Of a DNA stretch of 47,775 bases, positions 6,944-15,456 are shown piece after piece (position 1 is the first letter of the stretch; each line of letters starts with the position of its first letter). The translations under genes were made by a program, and so were the position numbers. The notes below the pieces were generated by a model. The model did no database searches. It saw only the letters and a list, made by a program, of their open reading frames with translations, and was not told where the DNA came from. The stretch is from assembly GCA_003643835.1 (NCBI GenBank), contig QMKX01000011.1:1-47775 (forward strand). Reading direction: 5' to 3'. Source of the stretch: Campylobacterota bacterium. GTDB taxonomy: Bacteria; Campylobacterota; Campylobacteria; Campylobacterales; Arcobacteraceae.

Positions 6944-7590
6944 ATCTTTTCTAATTTAGCATACAACTCATCGAAGCTTATATTTTTGTTGCTTTTAAGA
7001 ACTACTGATAAATACTCATTGTCCTCTTTGCCATCCCAGTTTTTCTTGTATGTGCCATCTTTGTAGCCGTGGTCTTGGCGAAACTTATTTAAACAATTTT
7101 TTGCTATATATACCATATATAGGTCATCTAAACTAAATTGACAAGAAGCACAAAGCTCAAAAAAACTCTGCAATAGTTGCGATAAATCTTTTTGTTTTAT
7201 TTTATCGTTTGTTGCGATATTTAAAGCTTTTTTCATAAATATCTCGGCATCTTTTTGCACTTTTTTGTTGTCAAACTGCGAAGAGGTATCATAAGAGCAA
7301 AAATCTTGTGTCAGCTTGATAGATGTTTTGAAGCTACACTCTTGGAGTAATAAGCTTAAAACAAAATGCCATATGTCACTTAATTCTACTTTGATATTGT
7401 TTATATCTGGTTCTTTGTTTATATCTTTCCAGTGTTTCCAAGGGAGCGAATCTATAAGCTCCGCTGTCTCCATATATATACACATAGGCCAGTTTATCTC
7501 TTTTTTGAACTTGTTTATTCCTAACTCCCAGTTAGCTCCGTTGGTTTCATCGTTTAATCTTTTTTGTTGTGTTAGCATATCGCTTATCAT
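6928..7590 (-). CDS. dut: Dimeric dUTPase (dUTP diphosphatase)
   Basis: 220 aa, all-alpha NTP-pyrophosphatase fold rather than the common trimeric dUTPase. It hydrolyses dUTP (and dUDP) to dUMP, keeping uracil out of DNA. Motifs seen: NWPMCIYMETAELIDSLPWKHWK and VELSDIWHFVLSLL (metal-binding Glu/Asp residues), and the family signature KNCLNKFRQDHGYKDGTYKK followed by WDGKEDNEYL. Campylobacter and Helicobacter use this type. The start overlaps the stop of prmC by four nt (ATGA), so it is translationally coupled as the second gene of the pair. Confidence 0.9.
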   Translation of the reverse strand: MISDMLTQQKRLNDETNGANWELGINKFKKEINWPMCIYMETAELIDSLPWKHWKDINKEPDINNIKVELSDIWHFVLSLLLQECSFKTSIKLTQDFCSYDTSSQFDNKKVQKDAEIFMKKALNIATNDKIKQKDLSQLLQSFFELCASCQFSLDDLYMVYIAKNCLNKFRQDHGYKDGTYKKNWDGKEDNEYLSVVLKSNKNISFDELYAKLEKIYDKL

Positions 7591-8408
7591 AATCTCTCCA
7601 ATACAAAGCCCCTATCAAAGTGGGCATAATCTTTGTAAAATTTTAGGTATTTTATTGAAAAGTTCTTAAAATATCGTCTGAGTTCATCTTTTTGGTCATG
7701 ACCAATTTCACATACAAGATATCGAACATCAAGCAAAAAAAACTCTTTTATGATTTTTTTTAGCAGTTCATCGCCTTTTTTGCCACCATACAAAGCGATA
7801 TTTGGTTCGAAGCTTAAACTTTTATGTAGTTTTATGTCGTTTTTGATATATGGTGGGTTTGATATGACCATATCAAACTTTTGTTGTGGCACATTTTCAA
7901 ACAGATTACTTTTGAGCACTTTTATATTTTTGGTTTGTTTGTGTTTGGTTATGTTTATTTTCGTTGTTTTGATAGCTGTGTCGCTTATATCTGTGGCAGT
8001 TATGGAGATATTTTTTACCTTTTTTGCTAATACTATTGATACAACTCCGCTGCCACAACCTATCTCCAATACTTTTGGATTTGATATATTTTGAAGTGTC
8101 GTTATCGCTTCGTCTATGAGTAGTTCTGTCTCTGGTCGTGGTATCAATACACCCTCTTGAACAAAAAACTGCTCGCTATAAAAACTTGCTATATTTGTGA
8201 TATATTCTATAGGGTATGCCGTAGCTCTTTTGTGTATAAGTTCTATAATTTTTTCTTGACAAATACAAAATTTGTCATAATTTTTGTGTATATAGGTGAT
8301 ATCTTTTTGCAAAATATAGCTAATAAGTATCTCAACTTCTTTGCGTGATATGTTGGTGATATTTTGTAGTTTATGATGATGTTTGTCTATGATATTTTTG
8401 TATGTCAT
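7587..8408 (-). CDS. prmC: Peptide chain release factor N5-glutamine methyltransferase
   Basis: 273 aa. PrmC (HemK) methylates the glutamine of the GGQ motif of release factors RF1 and RF2 with SAM. The sequence has the N-terminal helical domain, the IPRPETE motif (89-95), the SAM-binding VLEIGCGSG (117-121 for GCGSG), and the substrate-binding NPPY (184-187). First gene of a minus-strand pair with dut (four-nt overlap), and divergent from the outer-membrane protein gene at 8476 with about 67 nt between the two starts. Confidence 0.93.
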   Translation of the reverse strand: MTYKNIIDKHHHKLQNITNISRKEVEILISYILQKDITYIHKNYDKFCICQEKIIELIHKRATAYPIEYITNIASFYSEQFFVQEGVLIPRPETELLIDEAITTLQNISNPKVLEIGCGSGVVSIVLAKKVKNISITATDISDTAIKTTKINITKHKQTKNIKVLKSNLFENVPQQKFDMVISNPPYIKNDIKLHKSLSFEPNIALYGGKKGDELLKKIIKEFFLLDVRYLVCEIGHDQKDELRRYFKNFSIKYLKFYKDYAHFDRGFVLERL

Positions 8409-8436
8409 AAATAGATATTATCTAAAAGATGTTAAA

Positions 8437-8458
8437 TTTAATAATATTATGCTATAAT
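8437..8458 (+). promoter_or_regulatory. Promoter of the outer-membrane protein gene
   Basis: TTTAAT (8437-8442), 8 nt, GCTATAAT (8451-8458). A Shine-Dalgarno (AAAAAAGGA) and the ATG at 8476 follow. Confidence 0.65.
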
Positions 8459-8475
8459 AGAAAAAAGGATTATAT

Positions 8476-9270
8476 ATGAAAAAGATGTTTTTAGTATTTG
8501 TTTTGATAGTTTTAAATAGTTTATTTGCACAAGCAAAAAGTGGTATTGATTTGGAGTTAGGTGCAGGGGTATGGATGCCAACTATATCAGGCCACATCCA
8601 ATATGACCAAGACAAAAATACAAAAGGCGATAAAATAAAGTTTGATGAGATGGAGTTTGACAAAGATGCAGGTAGTTATATATATGTTGATTTCAACCAC
8701 TTCGTGCCGATTTTGCCAAACTTACGATTGGAGAGAACCAACTACAAAATAGTCGGCAACAACAAAAACTTCAATGTTGATTTTGGTGGTGTCACTTTCG
8801 CTGGTGAGTTAGATATGACTATAGATATGACACAAACAGATATCATAACTTATTGGTCGGTGCCATTTGTATCTACAGCAACTGCAGGTATATTAGATAT
8901 CAACTTTGGTTTAGATGCCAAAAAATACGATGGTAGTATATCGCTTGAAGAGAAAACTACAAAGACATTGGAAAAAGCTACAATAGACGAAACCTTGCCT
9001 TTGGTGTATCTTAACTTTATAATTGATATACCATTTGCGCCTATTAAATTTGATTTGACTACTAAGTTTGTGTCGTATAAAGATGCAAAAATATCTGACA
9101 ACAGCTTTAAGCTAATCTACAAGATGCCATTTTCAAATGCTGTAGTAGATGTCAATCTTGATGTAGGTTATAGAGTGCAAAACATAACTATACCAGATAG
9201 CTTGGTAGATAATTTAGACTTAAATATGGACACCAAAGGCGCTTTTTATGGTGTGAGTGTCAAGTTTTAG
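8476..9270 (+). CDS. TIGR04219-type outer-membrane beta-barrel protein
   Basis: 264 aa. It starts with a signal peptide (MKKMFLVFVLIVLNSLFAQA, cleavage after AQA), then GIDLELGAGVWMPTISGHI, alternating hydrophobic strands and a final aromatic residue (GVSVKF), as expected for a barrel inserted by the BAM machinery. The start pattern and length match the TIGR04219 family, found mainly in sulfur-oxidising Campylobacterota. No ligand or transport role is known to me. Single gene with its own promoter and Shine-Dalgarno; a hairpin overlaps the stop codon (9269-9289) and a strong terminator follows at 9346. Confidence 0.8.
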   Translation: MKKMFLVFVLIVLNSLFAQAKSGIDLELGAGVWMPTISGHIQYDQDKNTKGDKIKFDEMEFDKDAGSYIYVDFNHFVPILPNLRLERTNYKIVGNNKNFNVDFGGVTFAGELDMTIDMTQTDIITYWSVPFVSTATAGILDINFGLDAKKYDGSISLEEKTTKTLEKATIDETLPLVYLNFIIDIPFAPIKFDLTTKFVSYKDAKISDNSFKLIYKMPFSNAVVDVNLDVGYRVQNITIPDSLVDNLDLNMDTKGAFYGVSVKF

Positions 9271-9345
9271 TTTCTACTTTTTAGAAACTGACTAAAGCAC
9301 ACTTTTAAACTATAAATCGGTGTTAAAATAGCACAAGCAAAACTG

Positions 9346-9368
9346 CCCCGAACAAGTTTCGGGGTTTT
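9346..9368 (+). terminator. Rho-independent terminator after the outer-membrane protein gene
   Basis: Stem CCCCGAA / TTTCGGGG (9346-9364) with a five-nt loop, then TTTT. Flanking AAAAC/GTTTT would lengthen the stem, so it may work in both directions. It lies about 75 nt after the stop codon. Confidence 0.85.
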
Positions 9369-9413
9369 GAAGTGATTGTATTTTTTAGGAACCTTGAACT
9401 TATTTAGGACAAA

Positions 9414-9567
9414 ATATTGAAGTAGTTATAGTATGTTGAGCTATCTAACCTTTCAATATATAAGCTATTGGCAGAAAACGGAAAACTACCACTATCAGTT
9501 CTCCGCTATCTGTTAACCGTGGGTTAGAAGCAAGGGGCGGACTGGTTCGCTCTTGCGAGGCACGAAC
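9414..9567 (+). ncRNA. Structured non-coding stretch upstream of hisH (unidentified)
   Basis: In the 354 bp between the outer-membrane protein gene and hisH there is no ORF I can support, but four hairpins lie in a row: ATATTGAA/TTCAATAT (9414-9459), CGGAaAACT/AGTTcTCCG (9479-9505, one mismatch), TAACC/GGTTA (9514-9526), and GTTCG-CTC/GAG-CGAAC (9545-9567). GC content over 9475-9570 is higher than the surroundings. I do not recognise 4.5S RNA, 6S RNA, tmRNA, RNase P RNA or a known riboswitch. It could be a small RNA, a hisH leader, or the right-end relic of an IS200/IS605-like element. No clear promoter of the window's usual type is visible. Confidence 0.35.
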
Positions 9568-9624
9568 GAGACATCCAAATGAAGCATGAGTGAGACAACA
9601 AAAGGAAACAAAAGTGAAACAATT

Positions 9625-10236
9625 ATGATAGCGATAATAGACTACAATATGGGCAACCTATCAAGCGTGAAAAATGCTTGCGACAAGATAGGAGCTTCAT
9701 CAAAAATTGTATCAAAACCAGAAAACTTAAAAGATTATGATAAAATAATTTTACCCGGAGTTGGAGCATACAAAGATGCTATGGAGCATCTCAAAGAGTT
9801 TGGACTTGATGATGCCATAAAACAGTTTGCCGACACTGGCAAGCTGGTATTTGGTGTATGTTTGGGATTACAACTACTTTTTGATAGTAGCGACGAGTTT
9901 TGTCATACTAAAGGACTTGGTTTGATACAAGGTAAAGTTGTAGCATTTGACAAATCAAAATTTATAAATACTAATCTAAAAGTGCCACAAATGGGCTGGA
10001 ATAAAATCACAACTAACAACAATAAACTTTTTGAAAATACTCAAAATCCATATCTGTATTTTGTGCATTCGTATCATATTGTTTGTGATAATTCTTGTAG
10101 TATAGGTGAGACTACATATGGTTACAACTTTACAAGTGCGGTTAATTATGAAAATATATATGGCTTACAACCACACCCTGAAAAATCACACAACGAAGGA
10201 TTACAAATATTGAAAAATTTTTGTAACTTTAATTAA
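9625..10236 (+). CDS. hisH: Imidazole glycerol phosphate synthase, glutaminase subunit HisH
   Basis: 203 aa from ATG 9625. HisH releases ammonia from glutamine for HisF in histidine synthesis, and the complex also yields AICAR. Class-I glutaminase triad is present: nucleophile in VFGVCLGLQLLF (Cys79) and HPEKS (His184, Glu186). It also has the start IAIIDYNMGNLSSV, PGVGAYKDAM and MGWNKI. An in-frame ATG at 9586 would add 13 residues unlike the family. The better Shine-Dalgarno (AAAGGA, 9601-9606) points to a four-codon GTG frame (9614-9628) whose stop overlaps the hisH ATG, so start control is unusual. hisF is not adjacent. Confidence 0.9.
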   Translation: MIAIIDYNMGNLSSVKNACDKIGASSKIVSKPENLKDYDKIILPGVGAYKDAMEHLKEFGLDDAIKQFADTGKLVFGVCLGLQLLFDSSDEFCHTKGLGLIQGKVVAFDKSKFINTNLKVPQMGWNKITTNNNKLFENTQNPYLYFVHSYHIVCDNSCSIGETTYGYNFTSAVNYENIYGLQPHPEKSHNEGLQILKNFCNFN

Positions 10237-10249
10237 ATTATGATAATAT
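10228..10249 (+). promoter_or_regulatory. Promoter of the BI-1 family gene
   Basis: TTTAAT (10228-10233), 8 nt, GATAATAT (10242-10249), overlapping the hisH stop codon. AAAAGGA and the ATG at 10277 follow. Confidence 0.45.
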
Positions 10250-10276
10250 ACCAAACTTAAAATAAAAGGATAAAAT

Positions 10277-10972
10277 ATGTTTAATAGAAATATAAGTGCG
10301 GCGAGTGTCGCAAATAGCCCGCGGATTCAATACGCAGATAGGTCGCATATGCTTAGCTTCTTAAGAGCAACTTATCAGCTTTTTGCTGGTTCGCTTCTAA
10401 GTGGAGCTACTGGAGCTTATATTGGGCTTGGTTTTGCTGCTACTATATCAAGTTGGTTTTGGGGTTTAGTGATACTTGAGTTTGCTCTGCTTTTTGCTGC
10501 ATTTAAACTCAAAGAAAAACCAGTTGTCAATCTGGTGGTGCTGTTTGCTTTTACATTTGTAAGCGGTTTGGTGTTGGCACCTCTTATGGTCAATATCTTA
10601 AATATGCCAAACGGTGGCAATATAATAGCACAAAGTTTTCTCATGACCTCTGTGGCATTTGGTGGTATATCTATGTTTGCACTTACAACCAAACGAGACT
10701 TCAGTTCTATGGGCAAGATGCTTATAATATCACTTATAGTGTTAATCGTAGCGATGGTGATAAATATTTTCATCGGGTCTACTATAGTTCAACTGGCCAT
10801 ATCAAGTGTAGGGGCTATACTTTTTAGTGCTTTTATACTTTATGATACCCAACAAATAGTTAGAGGTGCTTATGCTACTCCAATAGAAGCAGCTATATCG
10901 TTGTATCTTGATTTTCTAAATCTTTTTATATCGTTGTTACAGATATTTGGTATATTAGGAAGTGATGATTAA
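10277..10972 (+). CDS. Bax inhibitor-1 / YccA family inner-membrane protein
   Basis: 231 aa with about seven hydrophobic segments covering most of the protein. It begins with a short hydrophilic N-terminus (RIQYADRSHMLSFLRATYQL) and ends with DFLNLFISLLQIFGILGSDD. The segment FSAFILYDTQQIVRGAY, with a conserved Asp in a late helix, and LYLDFLNLFI are typical of the BI-1 (TMBIM) family, including E. coli YccA, a modulator of the FtsH protease. The exact role here is unknown. A good Shine-Dalgarno precedes the ATG. The 3' end overlaps the next gene's start by 8 nt, so both are co-translated. Confidence 0.88.
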   Translation: MFNRNISAASVANSPRIQYADRSHMLSFLRATYQLFAGSLLSGATGAYIGLGFAATISSWFWGLVILEFALLFAAFKLKEKPVVNLVVLFAFTFVSGLVLAPLMVNILNMPNGGNIIAQSFLMTSVAFGGISMFALTTKRDFSSMGKMLIISLIVLIVAMVINIFIGSTIVQLAISSVGAILFSAFILYDTQQIVRGAYATPIEAAISLYLDFLNLFISLLQIFGILGSDD

Positions 10973-11360
10973 CAATTTGTATAGACTTGTTGATGCAAAT
11001 ATCAACAGACTAAGCGAAGCTATAAGAGTCGTTGAGGATATATCTCGGTTTATTTTCAACGACAAAACTACTACAAAAAAATTAAAAAACCTAAGACACA
11101 GATGTCAAATAGGCAATTATGACAAACTACTTCAAAATCGCAATATCAAAGGCGACATAGCAAAACAAAGCACAAAAAGCGAGCTTTCAAGAGAGAATAT
11201 CAAAGATATAGCAGTAGCGAGCTTCAAAAGAGCAGAGCAAAGCAGCAGGGTGCTTGAAGAGGTTTTTAAGATGAGCAAGAAAAACAGCTCAGACTATTTC
11301 AAACAACTAAGATACGAACTATACGATATAGAAAAATATTTCAATAAAAACCAATCATAA
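10965..11360 (+). CDS. ThiD2-like / thiamine-phosphate pyrophosphorylase N-domain protein
   Basis: 131 aa. The pattern YRLVDANINRLSEAIRVVED followed by ISRFIFND and KLKNLRH matches the helical domain (ThiD2/ThiED1) fused in front of ThiE in some bacteria. In Campylobacterota it often occurs alone and is annotated as thiamine-phosphate pyrophosphorylase. It lacks the TIM-barrel phosphate site of ThiE, so it is not by itself a complete synthase. A GTG at 10962 and an ATG at 10965 are both possible; ATG has the better Shine-Dalgarno spacing (AGGAA). It overlaps the BI-1 gene. The ThiE-like barrel protein of this genome is at 29472, far away. Confidence 0.7.
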   Translation: MINNLYRLVDANINRLSEAIRVVEDISRFIFNDKTTTKKLKNLRHRCQIGNYDKLLQNRNIKGDIAKQSTKSELSRENIKDIAVASFKRAEQSSRVLEEVFKMSKKNSSDYFKQLRYELYDIEKYFNKNQS

Positions 11361-11503
11361 TTGAACCTTCTGATTAAATTAAAATACAAATAGTTGGAAA
11401 TAAGTTGTTTGATAATGTTTGCTAAAATGAAAATTGATTTAAAAATGTCATCTGTAAAAATAACAGATATAAAATTTATGGTATTGTTGGTATTGTATGG
11501 AAC

Positions 11504-11535
11504 AAAAGCACAAACAATATATGTCTGTGCTTTTT
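11504..11535. terminator. Bidirectional terminator hairpin
   Basis: AAAAGCACA (11504-11512) pairs with TGTGCTTTT (11526-11534) across a 13-nt loop, with A and T runs on both sides. It lies between two convergent genes and can serve both. A smaller hairpin (ATCTGT/ACAGAT, 11450-11468) lies upstream. The rest of 11361-11556 shows nothing I can call. Confidence 0.75.
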
Positions 11536-11556
11536 GAGTTTTGTTAGTTTATGATA

Positions 11557-11874
11557 CTAACAAGATGGGACATTGCCAGAATCGTTCGCAAATTCGTGGA
11601 AAAAGTCATATAAGTGTGGAAGATATTTGTCTTTGACATCTTCAACTTTTGGACAAATTTTCTTTATCTCTACTTCAAGTTTGGCACCATTGCCTATAGC
11701 TTTCCATTCGCTTTGTGAATGTTTAGCGGCCATTTTAGCCCCTGTAAATCCGCAAGCTGGCTTTAGTTTTTTTACAAAAAGCTTTTGTCCTTTGTGAACA
11801 TTTGCCGAAGCAGATGTAGATGCCAGTGCCATAAGCACGCCTGTAGCTAAAATAATTTTTAACATTTTTGTCAT
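11557..11874 (-). CDS. Periplasmic cytochrome-c-like protein without heme motif
   Basis: 105 aa with a signal peptide (MTKMLKIILATGVLMALAST..ASA). The mature part begins VHKGQKLFVKKLKPACGF, which looks like the start of a small cytochrome c where CxxCH would sit, but only a single Cys (41) remains and no CxxCH occurs. Two further Cys (74 in KKICP, 105 as the last residue in SGNVPSC) could form disulfides. Similar proteins, sometimes labelled cytochrome c, occur in sulfur-oxidising and Arcobacter-like Campylobacterota (recalled, not searched). A role in periplasmic redox or sulfur chemistry is a guess. Own promoter and Shine-Dalgarno (AAAGGA). Confidence 0.65.
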   Translation of the reverse strand: MTKMLKIILATGVLMALASTSASANVHKGQKLFVKKLKPACGFTGAKMAAKHSQSEWKAIGNGAKLEVEIKKICPKVEDVKDKYLPHLYDFFHEFANDSGNVPSC

Positions 11875-11899
11875 AATCTATCCTTTTTTTAAGTTCTTA

Positions 11900-11921
11900 A
11901 TTATATCAAGCTAATCTTAAA
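11900..11921 (-). promoter_or_regulatory. Promoter of the cytochrome-like gene
   Basis: Minus strand: TTTAAG (11916-11921), 8 nt, GATATAAT (11900-11907); a textbook match to the promoter type of this window. Confidence 0.75.
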
Positions 11922-11963
11922 CTAACTTTTGGTTTAGAAACTAACTTTTAAAATTAAGCACAA

Positions 11964-13034
11964 TTATTGGAAATACCTGTTGATGTCATTGTAAAAACCC
12001 AACATAAGCAAAAATAGTAGTATCGATAAACCAACAAAAGCAAATGAGCCCAAGGCTTTGTCGCTTGGTTTTTTGCCAAATACCCACTCATATATGTTAA
12101 ATACAATGTGTCCGCCATCAAGCACTGGTATAGGCAACAAATTCAATATTCCAAGATTGACAGATATCAATGCGGTTATACTCAGTATTGCCACTATGCC
12201 GACCTTTGTAGCTTGATTTATGATAGAAGCTATACTTATAACTCCGCCTACTTCACTGCTACTTATAGACCCAAATAGCAATTTACCAATACCTAAAAAT
12301 ATCATAGAACAAGCATCTGCTGTGCTACTTGCTGCATATTTCAGTCCATCAAATAGGCCATAATTTATGTCTATGAGTATCTGTTTTGGTGATATACCTA
12401 TGAGTTTTTTTTGTATCTTTTCGTTGAATCTATTTGTAGCATCACTTATCTTTGGTCTTAATACAAATGACCTTATGTCGCCATCTCTTTTGATATATAT
12501 TTTGATACTGCTTGTGGAGTTTTCGATAATCTCGCCTACATCGCTCCACTTTTGTATTGGTGTTTCGTTTATCTTTATGATTTTGTCTCCCGACACAATG
12601 CCGGCTATTTGTGCTGGAGATGACGCTACAACTTTATCAATAGTAGGACTCAAAGCCTTCACTCCTATCAAGCTTATCGCAAAATACAGGACAAAAGCTA
12701 AAGCTATATTTGCCAATGGACCACCAAGCAGTATGGCTATGCGTTGATATGGTTTTTTTGAACTATAACTATCAAACTCATCGTTTGTGAGTGTTGGTTT
12801 GGTATCATCTTGGCCTTTCATTTGTATATAACCGCCCAAAAAAAGTGTAGGATACAGCACATAATTTGTGCCTTTGTAGGTTTTTTGATATATTGGTTTA
12901 AGTAATCCAAACATACCAAACCCTATAGAAAACTTCTTTACACAAACTCCCATATATTTTGCTACTACAAAATGCCCCAGCTCGTGAAAGAAGACCAAAA
13001 ACATAAACACCAAAACTACGACAAATATACTCAT
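11964..13034 (-). CDS. rseP: RIP site-2 protease RseP
   Basis: 356 aa inner-membrane zinc metalloprotease that cleaves transmembrane segments, for example of anti-sigma factors or remnant signal peptides. It has HELGHF in the first helix (His17, Glu18, His21), a PDZ domain (about 125-200, SPAQIAGIVSGDKIIKIN) and the third metal ligand region NLLPIPVLDGGH near residue 300, followed by a last membrane helix. The length fits the single-PDZ forms of Campylobacterota (E. coli RseP has two PDZ domains). Own promoter and Shine-Dalgarno (AAGGA); divergent from recD2. Confidence 0.92.
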   Translation of the reverse strand: MSIFVVVLVFMFLVFFHELGHFVVAKYMGVCVKKFSIGFGMFGLLKPIYQKTYKGTNYVLYPTLFLGGYIQMKGQDDTKPTLTNDEFDSYSSKKPYQRIAILLGGPLANIALAFVLYFAISLIGVKALSPTIDKVVASSPAQIAGIVSGDKIIKINETPIQKWSDVGEIIENSTSSIKIYIKRDGDIRSFVLRPKISDATNRFNEKIQKKLIGISPKQILIDINYGLFDGLKYAASSTADACSMIFLGIGKLLFGSISSSEVGGVISIASIINQATKVGIVAILSITALISVNLGILNLLPIPVLDGGHIVFNIYEWVFGKKPSDKALGSFAFVGLSILLFLLMLGFYNDINRYFQ

Positions 13035-13055
13035 AAATATCCTTAATATACGAGC

Positions 13056-13077
13056 ATAATATCTAAAATAACTTAAG
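13056..13077 (-). promoter_or_regulatory. rseP promoter
   Basis: Minus strand: CTTAAG (13072-13077), 8 nt, GATATTAT (13056-13063). Confidence 0.7.
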
Positions 13078-13126
13078 GCCAGTTCTAAAAACCTCTATGA
13101 GCATAGTTTTAAAAGGTGTGCTTAAT

Positions 13127-13148
13127 ACAAAGTATATTTAGATATAAT
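13127..13148 (+). promoter_or_regulatory. recD2 promoter
   Basis: ACAAAG (13127-13132), 8 nt, GATATAAT (13141-13148), followed by AAAAGGA and the TTG start at 13165. Back-to-back with the rseP promoter. Confidence 0.6.
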
Positions 13149-13164
13149 AATCAAAAGGATATCA

Positions 13165-15423
13165 TTGGAAAAACTAACAGGAACCATAAAAAAAGTGCTT
13201 TTTTGTAGTGACGATGGCTACTGTATAGCCGTGTTGGACAAAGGACAAAAAATTTGCGGCACTTATATACAAACAAATATAAAAAAACTTGAAGGCGAAG
13301 AGGTATCTTTGAGTGGCAACTGGACAAAACACAAAAAATATGGCGAGCAGTTTGTATTTGAAAGTTTAGAGCTTATGGAAGAGCAGCTATATTTTTTTTT
13401 GACAAAGGTTGTCAAGGGGGTTGGTAAAAATGTTGCAAAAACACTCACAAACAAATACAGCGAAGATGAACTTGTAGACATAATAGAAAACAACCCAAAT
13501 ACCCTGCTAAATATAAAAGGTATAAAAGAGAAAAAACTTCAAACGATAACAAATAGCTGGCAAAAATATCGCCACTTAAAAGAACTTAGTTTGTATCTGT
13601 CTAAATATGGCGTGACTACGAACTTAATATCAAAGATATTTGAGAAGTTTGGAGCTGTAGAAAATATAGTATCAAAGATAGAACAAAATCCATACATACT
13701 TGTCAAAATAGATGGCATAGGTTTCATAAAAGCTGACGAGATAGCCAAAAGTATAGGCATAGATAGAAAATCAAACTTTAGAATTCAAGCTGGTATGAAT
13801 TTTGTCCTAAACGAATACTGCAATTCAAACGGAAACAGCTCAATATCAAAAAAGAGATTGTTTAGTTTGCTTGATGATATGATGAAGTTTGAAAATGAAA
13901 ATATATTGTATGAGAGGTGTTTGCAACATCAAATATCATCTGGTGAGATTAAAAAAACAACACAGAACAGATATGCTATATCTATGTTATATTTTGCAGA
14001 AAAAAATATAATTGAGTTTTTCAGAAACAGACAAAATAAAAACAGACAAACAATCATAAATGATTTTGACAACTATATAAATACCAAACAAAAAACCTTT
14101 GATTTTGTATTAAGTAGCGAACAAAAAGAGGCCGTAAAACTTATAAATACTGGTGAAAAAACCATAGCTCTTGTGGGTTATGCTGGAACTGGTAAATCAA
14201 CAATAAGCAGAGCGTTGTTGGAGTTATTAGAAGAGATATATAGTTATGACGATATACGATGTGTAGCTCTTAGTGGTATCGCATCGCAAAGAATTAGCGA
14301 CACCACTGGATACAATAGCAGCACCATACAGTCATTGCTTTTGTCTTATGAAAACAAGGATTATTTTGATTTCAAAGTATTGTTGCTTGATGAAAGCTCT
14401 ATGGTAAATTCTGTTATGTTTTATCAAATAGTATCAAAAATAAAAAGCGATACAGTGTTTATAGTTGTAGGAGACGATGGCCAGCTTCCTGCTATAGGAG
14501 CAGGAGATGTATTGTGTGATATTGTAAGATACAACTTAATACCTGTTTGTAAGTTGACAAAAATCTATAGACAAAATGAAAATCATGCGATAGCTACGAT
14601 AGCCAATGATATCAGAGTAGGTCAGCTGCCAATTTATGATAAAAAATTTGATGATTTTTGGTTTGAAAATATATCAATACCAAATTTTTATTCTCAAAAG
14701 GCAACCTTGAGCGAATATGAATTTGCTATACTAAGAGATGAAAACACCACAAAAATATTGCAACATATACTAATATATGCGACAAAAGAGAAAAATATAT
14801 TAGATAATTTAATAAAACAAAAAAAAATAAAAGAGTTTTTGACATATTTTCAGGTTATATCACCTATGAAAGCTGGTGTTTTAGGAGTAAACAATCTGAA
14901 CAATCAACTTCAAAACATATTTAATCCAGCTCGATGTAAAGTTATCAAATTGTTTGATATTGAGTTTCGTTTGGGCGACAAAGTGATACACATAAAAAAT
15001 GAAAATATGAAAGCCAAAACTATGTCAAACTACAAAGAAAATAACGATGAGTTTATAGAAAAACGAGTTTTTAATGGGCAGCTGGGGTTAATAATAAAGC
15101 TAAATTTTGAAGATAGCATAGCTGTAGTTCTGTATCCAAATGATGACTTGGTTGTGTATTATGAGTTTAGCGAACTTAAAAGTTTGTTGTCGCTTGCATA
15201 TAGTTTGACGATACACAAAACACAAGGTATGGAGTATCAAACAGCTATCATGCCTATGAGTTTTTCACACTTTATTATGCACAATACAAAGCTTCTTTAT
15301 ACTGCCATAACGAGAGCAAAAACGATGTGTGTAGTTGTAGGAGAACAAGAGGCATTCAAGTCCGCTTGCAAAAGGATAGAGAATACTAAAAGAGAAACAG
15401 TCATACAAGATATATACAAATAG
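13165..15423 (+). CDS. recD2: RecD2-type ATP-dependent DNA helicase (TTG start)
   Basis: 752 aa superfamily-1B helicase of the RecD-like kind that occurs without RecBC and unwinds DNA 5' to 3'. It has an N-terminal OB/HhH-like region (KLTGTIKKVLFCSDDGYCIAV; GVGKNVAKTL; IKGIKEKKL), Walker A VGYAGTGKST (about 335-344), Walker B LLDESSMV, the QLPAIGAGDVLCD motif, and the C-terminal LSLAYSLTIHKTQGMEY with YTAITRAK. The start TTG (13165) is preceded by AAAAGGA at a normal distance; no ATG nearby fits. Single gene with its own promoter, divergent from rseP. Confidence 0.88.
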   Translation: MEKLTGTIKKVLFCSDDGYCIAVLDKGQKICGTYIQTNIKKLEGEEVSLSGNWTKHKKYGEQFVFESLELMEEQLYFFLTKVVKGVGKNVAKTLTNKYSEDELVDIIENNPNTLLNIKGIKEKKLQTITNSWQKYRHLKELSLYLSKYGVTTNLISKIFEKFGAVENIVSKIEQNPYILVKIDGIGFIKADEIAKSIGIDRKSNFRIQAGMNFVLNEYCNSNGNSSISKKRLFSLLDDMMKFENENILYERCLQHQISSGEIKKTTQNRYAISMLYFAEKNIIEFFRNRQNKNRQTIINDFDNYINTKQKTFDFVLSSEQKEAVKLINTGEKTIALVGYAGTGKSTISRALLELLEEIYSYDDIRCVALSGIASQRISDTTGYNSSTIQSLLLSYENKDYFDFKVLLLDESSMVNSVMFYQIVSKIKSDTVFIVVGDDGQLPAIGAGDVLCDIVRYNLIPVCKLTKIYRQNENHAIATIANDIRVGQLPIYDKKFDDFWFENISIPNFYSQKATLSEYEFAILRDENTTKILQHILIYATKEKNILDNLIKQKKIKEFLTYFQVISPMKAGVLGVNNLNNQLQNIFNPARCKVIKLFDIEFRLGDKVIHIKNENMKAKTMSNYKENNDEFIEKRVFNGQLGLIIKLNFEDSIAVVLYPNDDLVVYYEFSELKSLLSLAYSLTIHKTQGMEYQTAIMPMSFSHFIMHNTKLLYTAITRAKTMCVVVGEQEAFKSACKRIENTKRETVIQDIYK

Positions 15424-15456
15424 CAGTTTTTTACCTATTTATTTATATCGTATTGT

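Noticed and set aside
9441-9593. Possible short protein-coding remnant before hisH
   Set aside because: The frame is interrupted by stops, has no family pattern, and the hairpins explain the sequence better.
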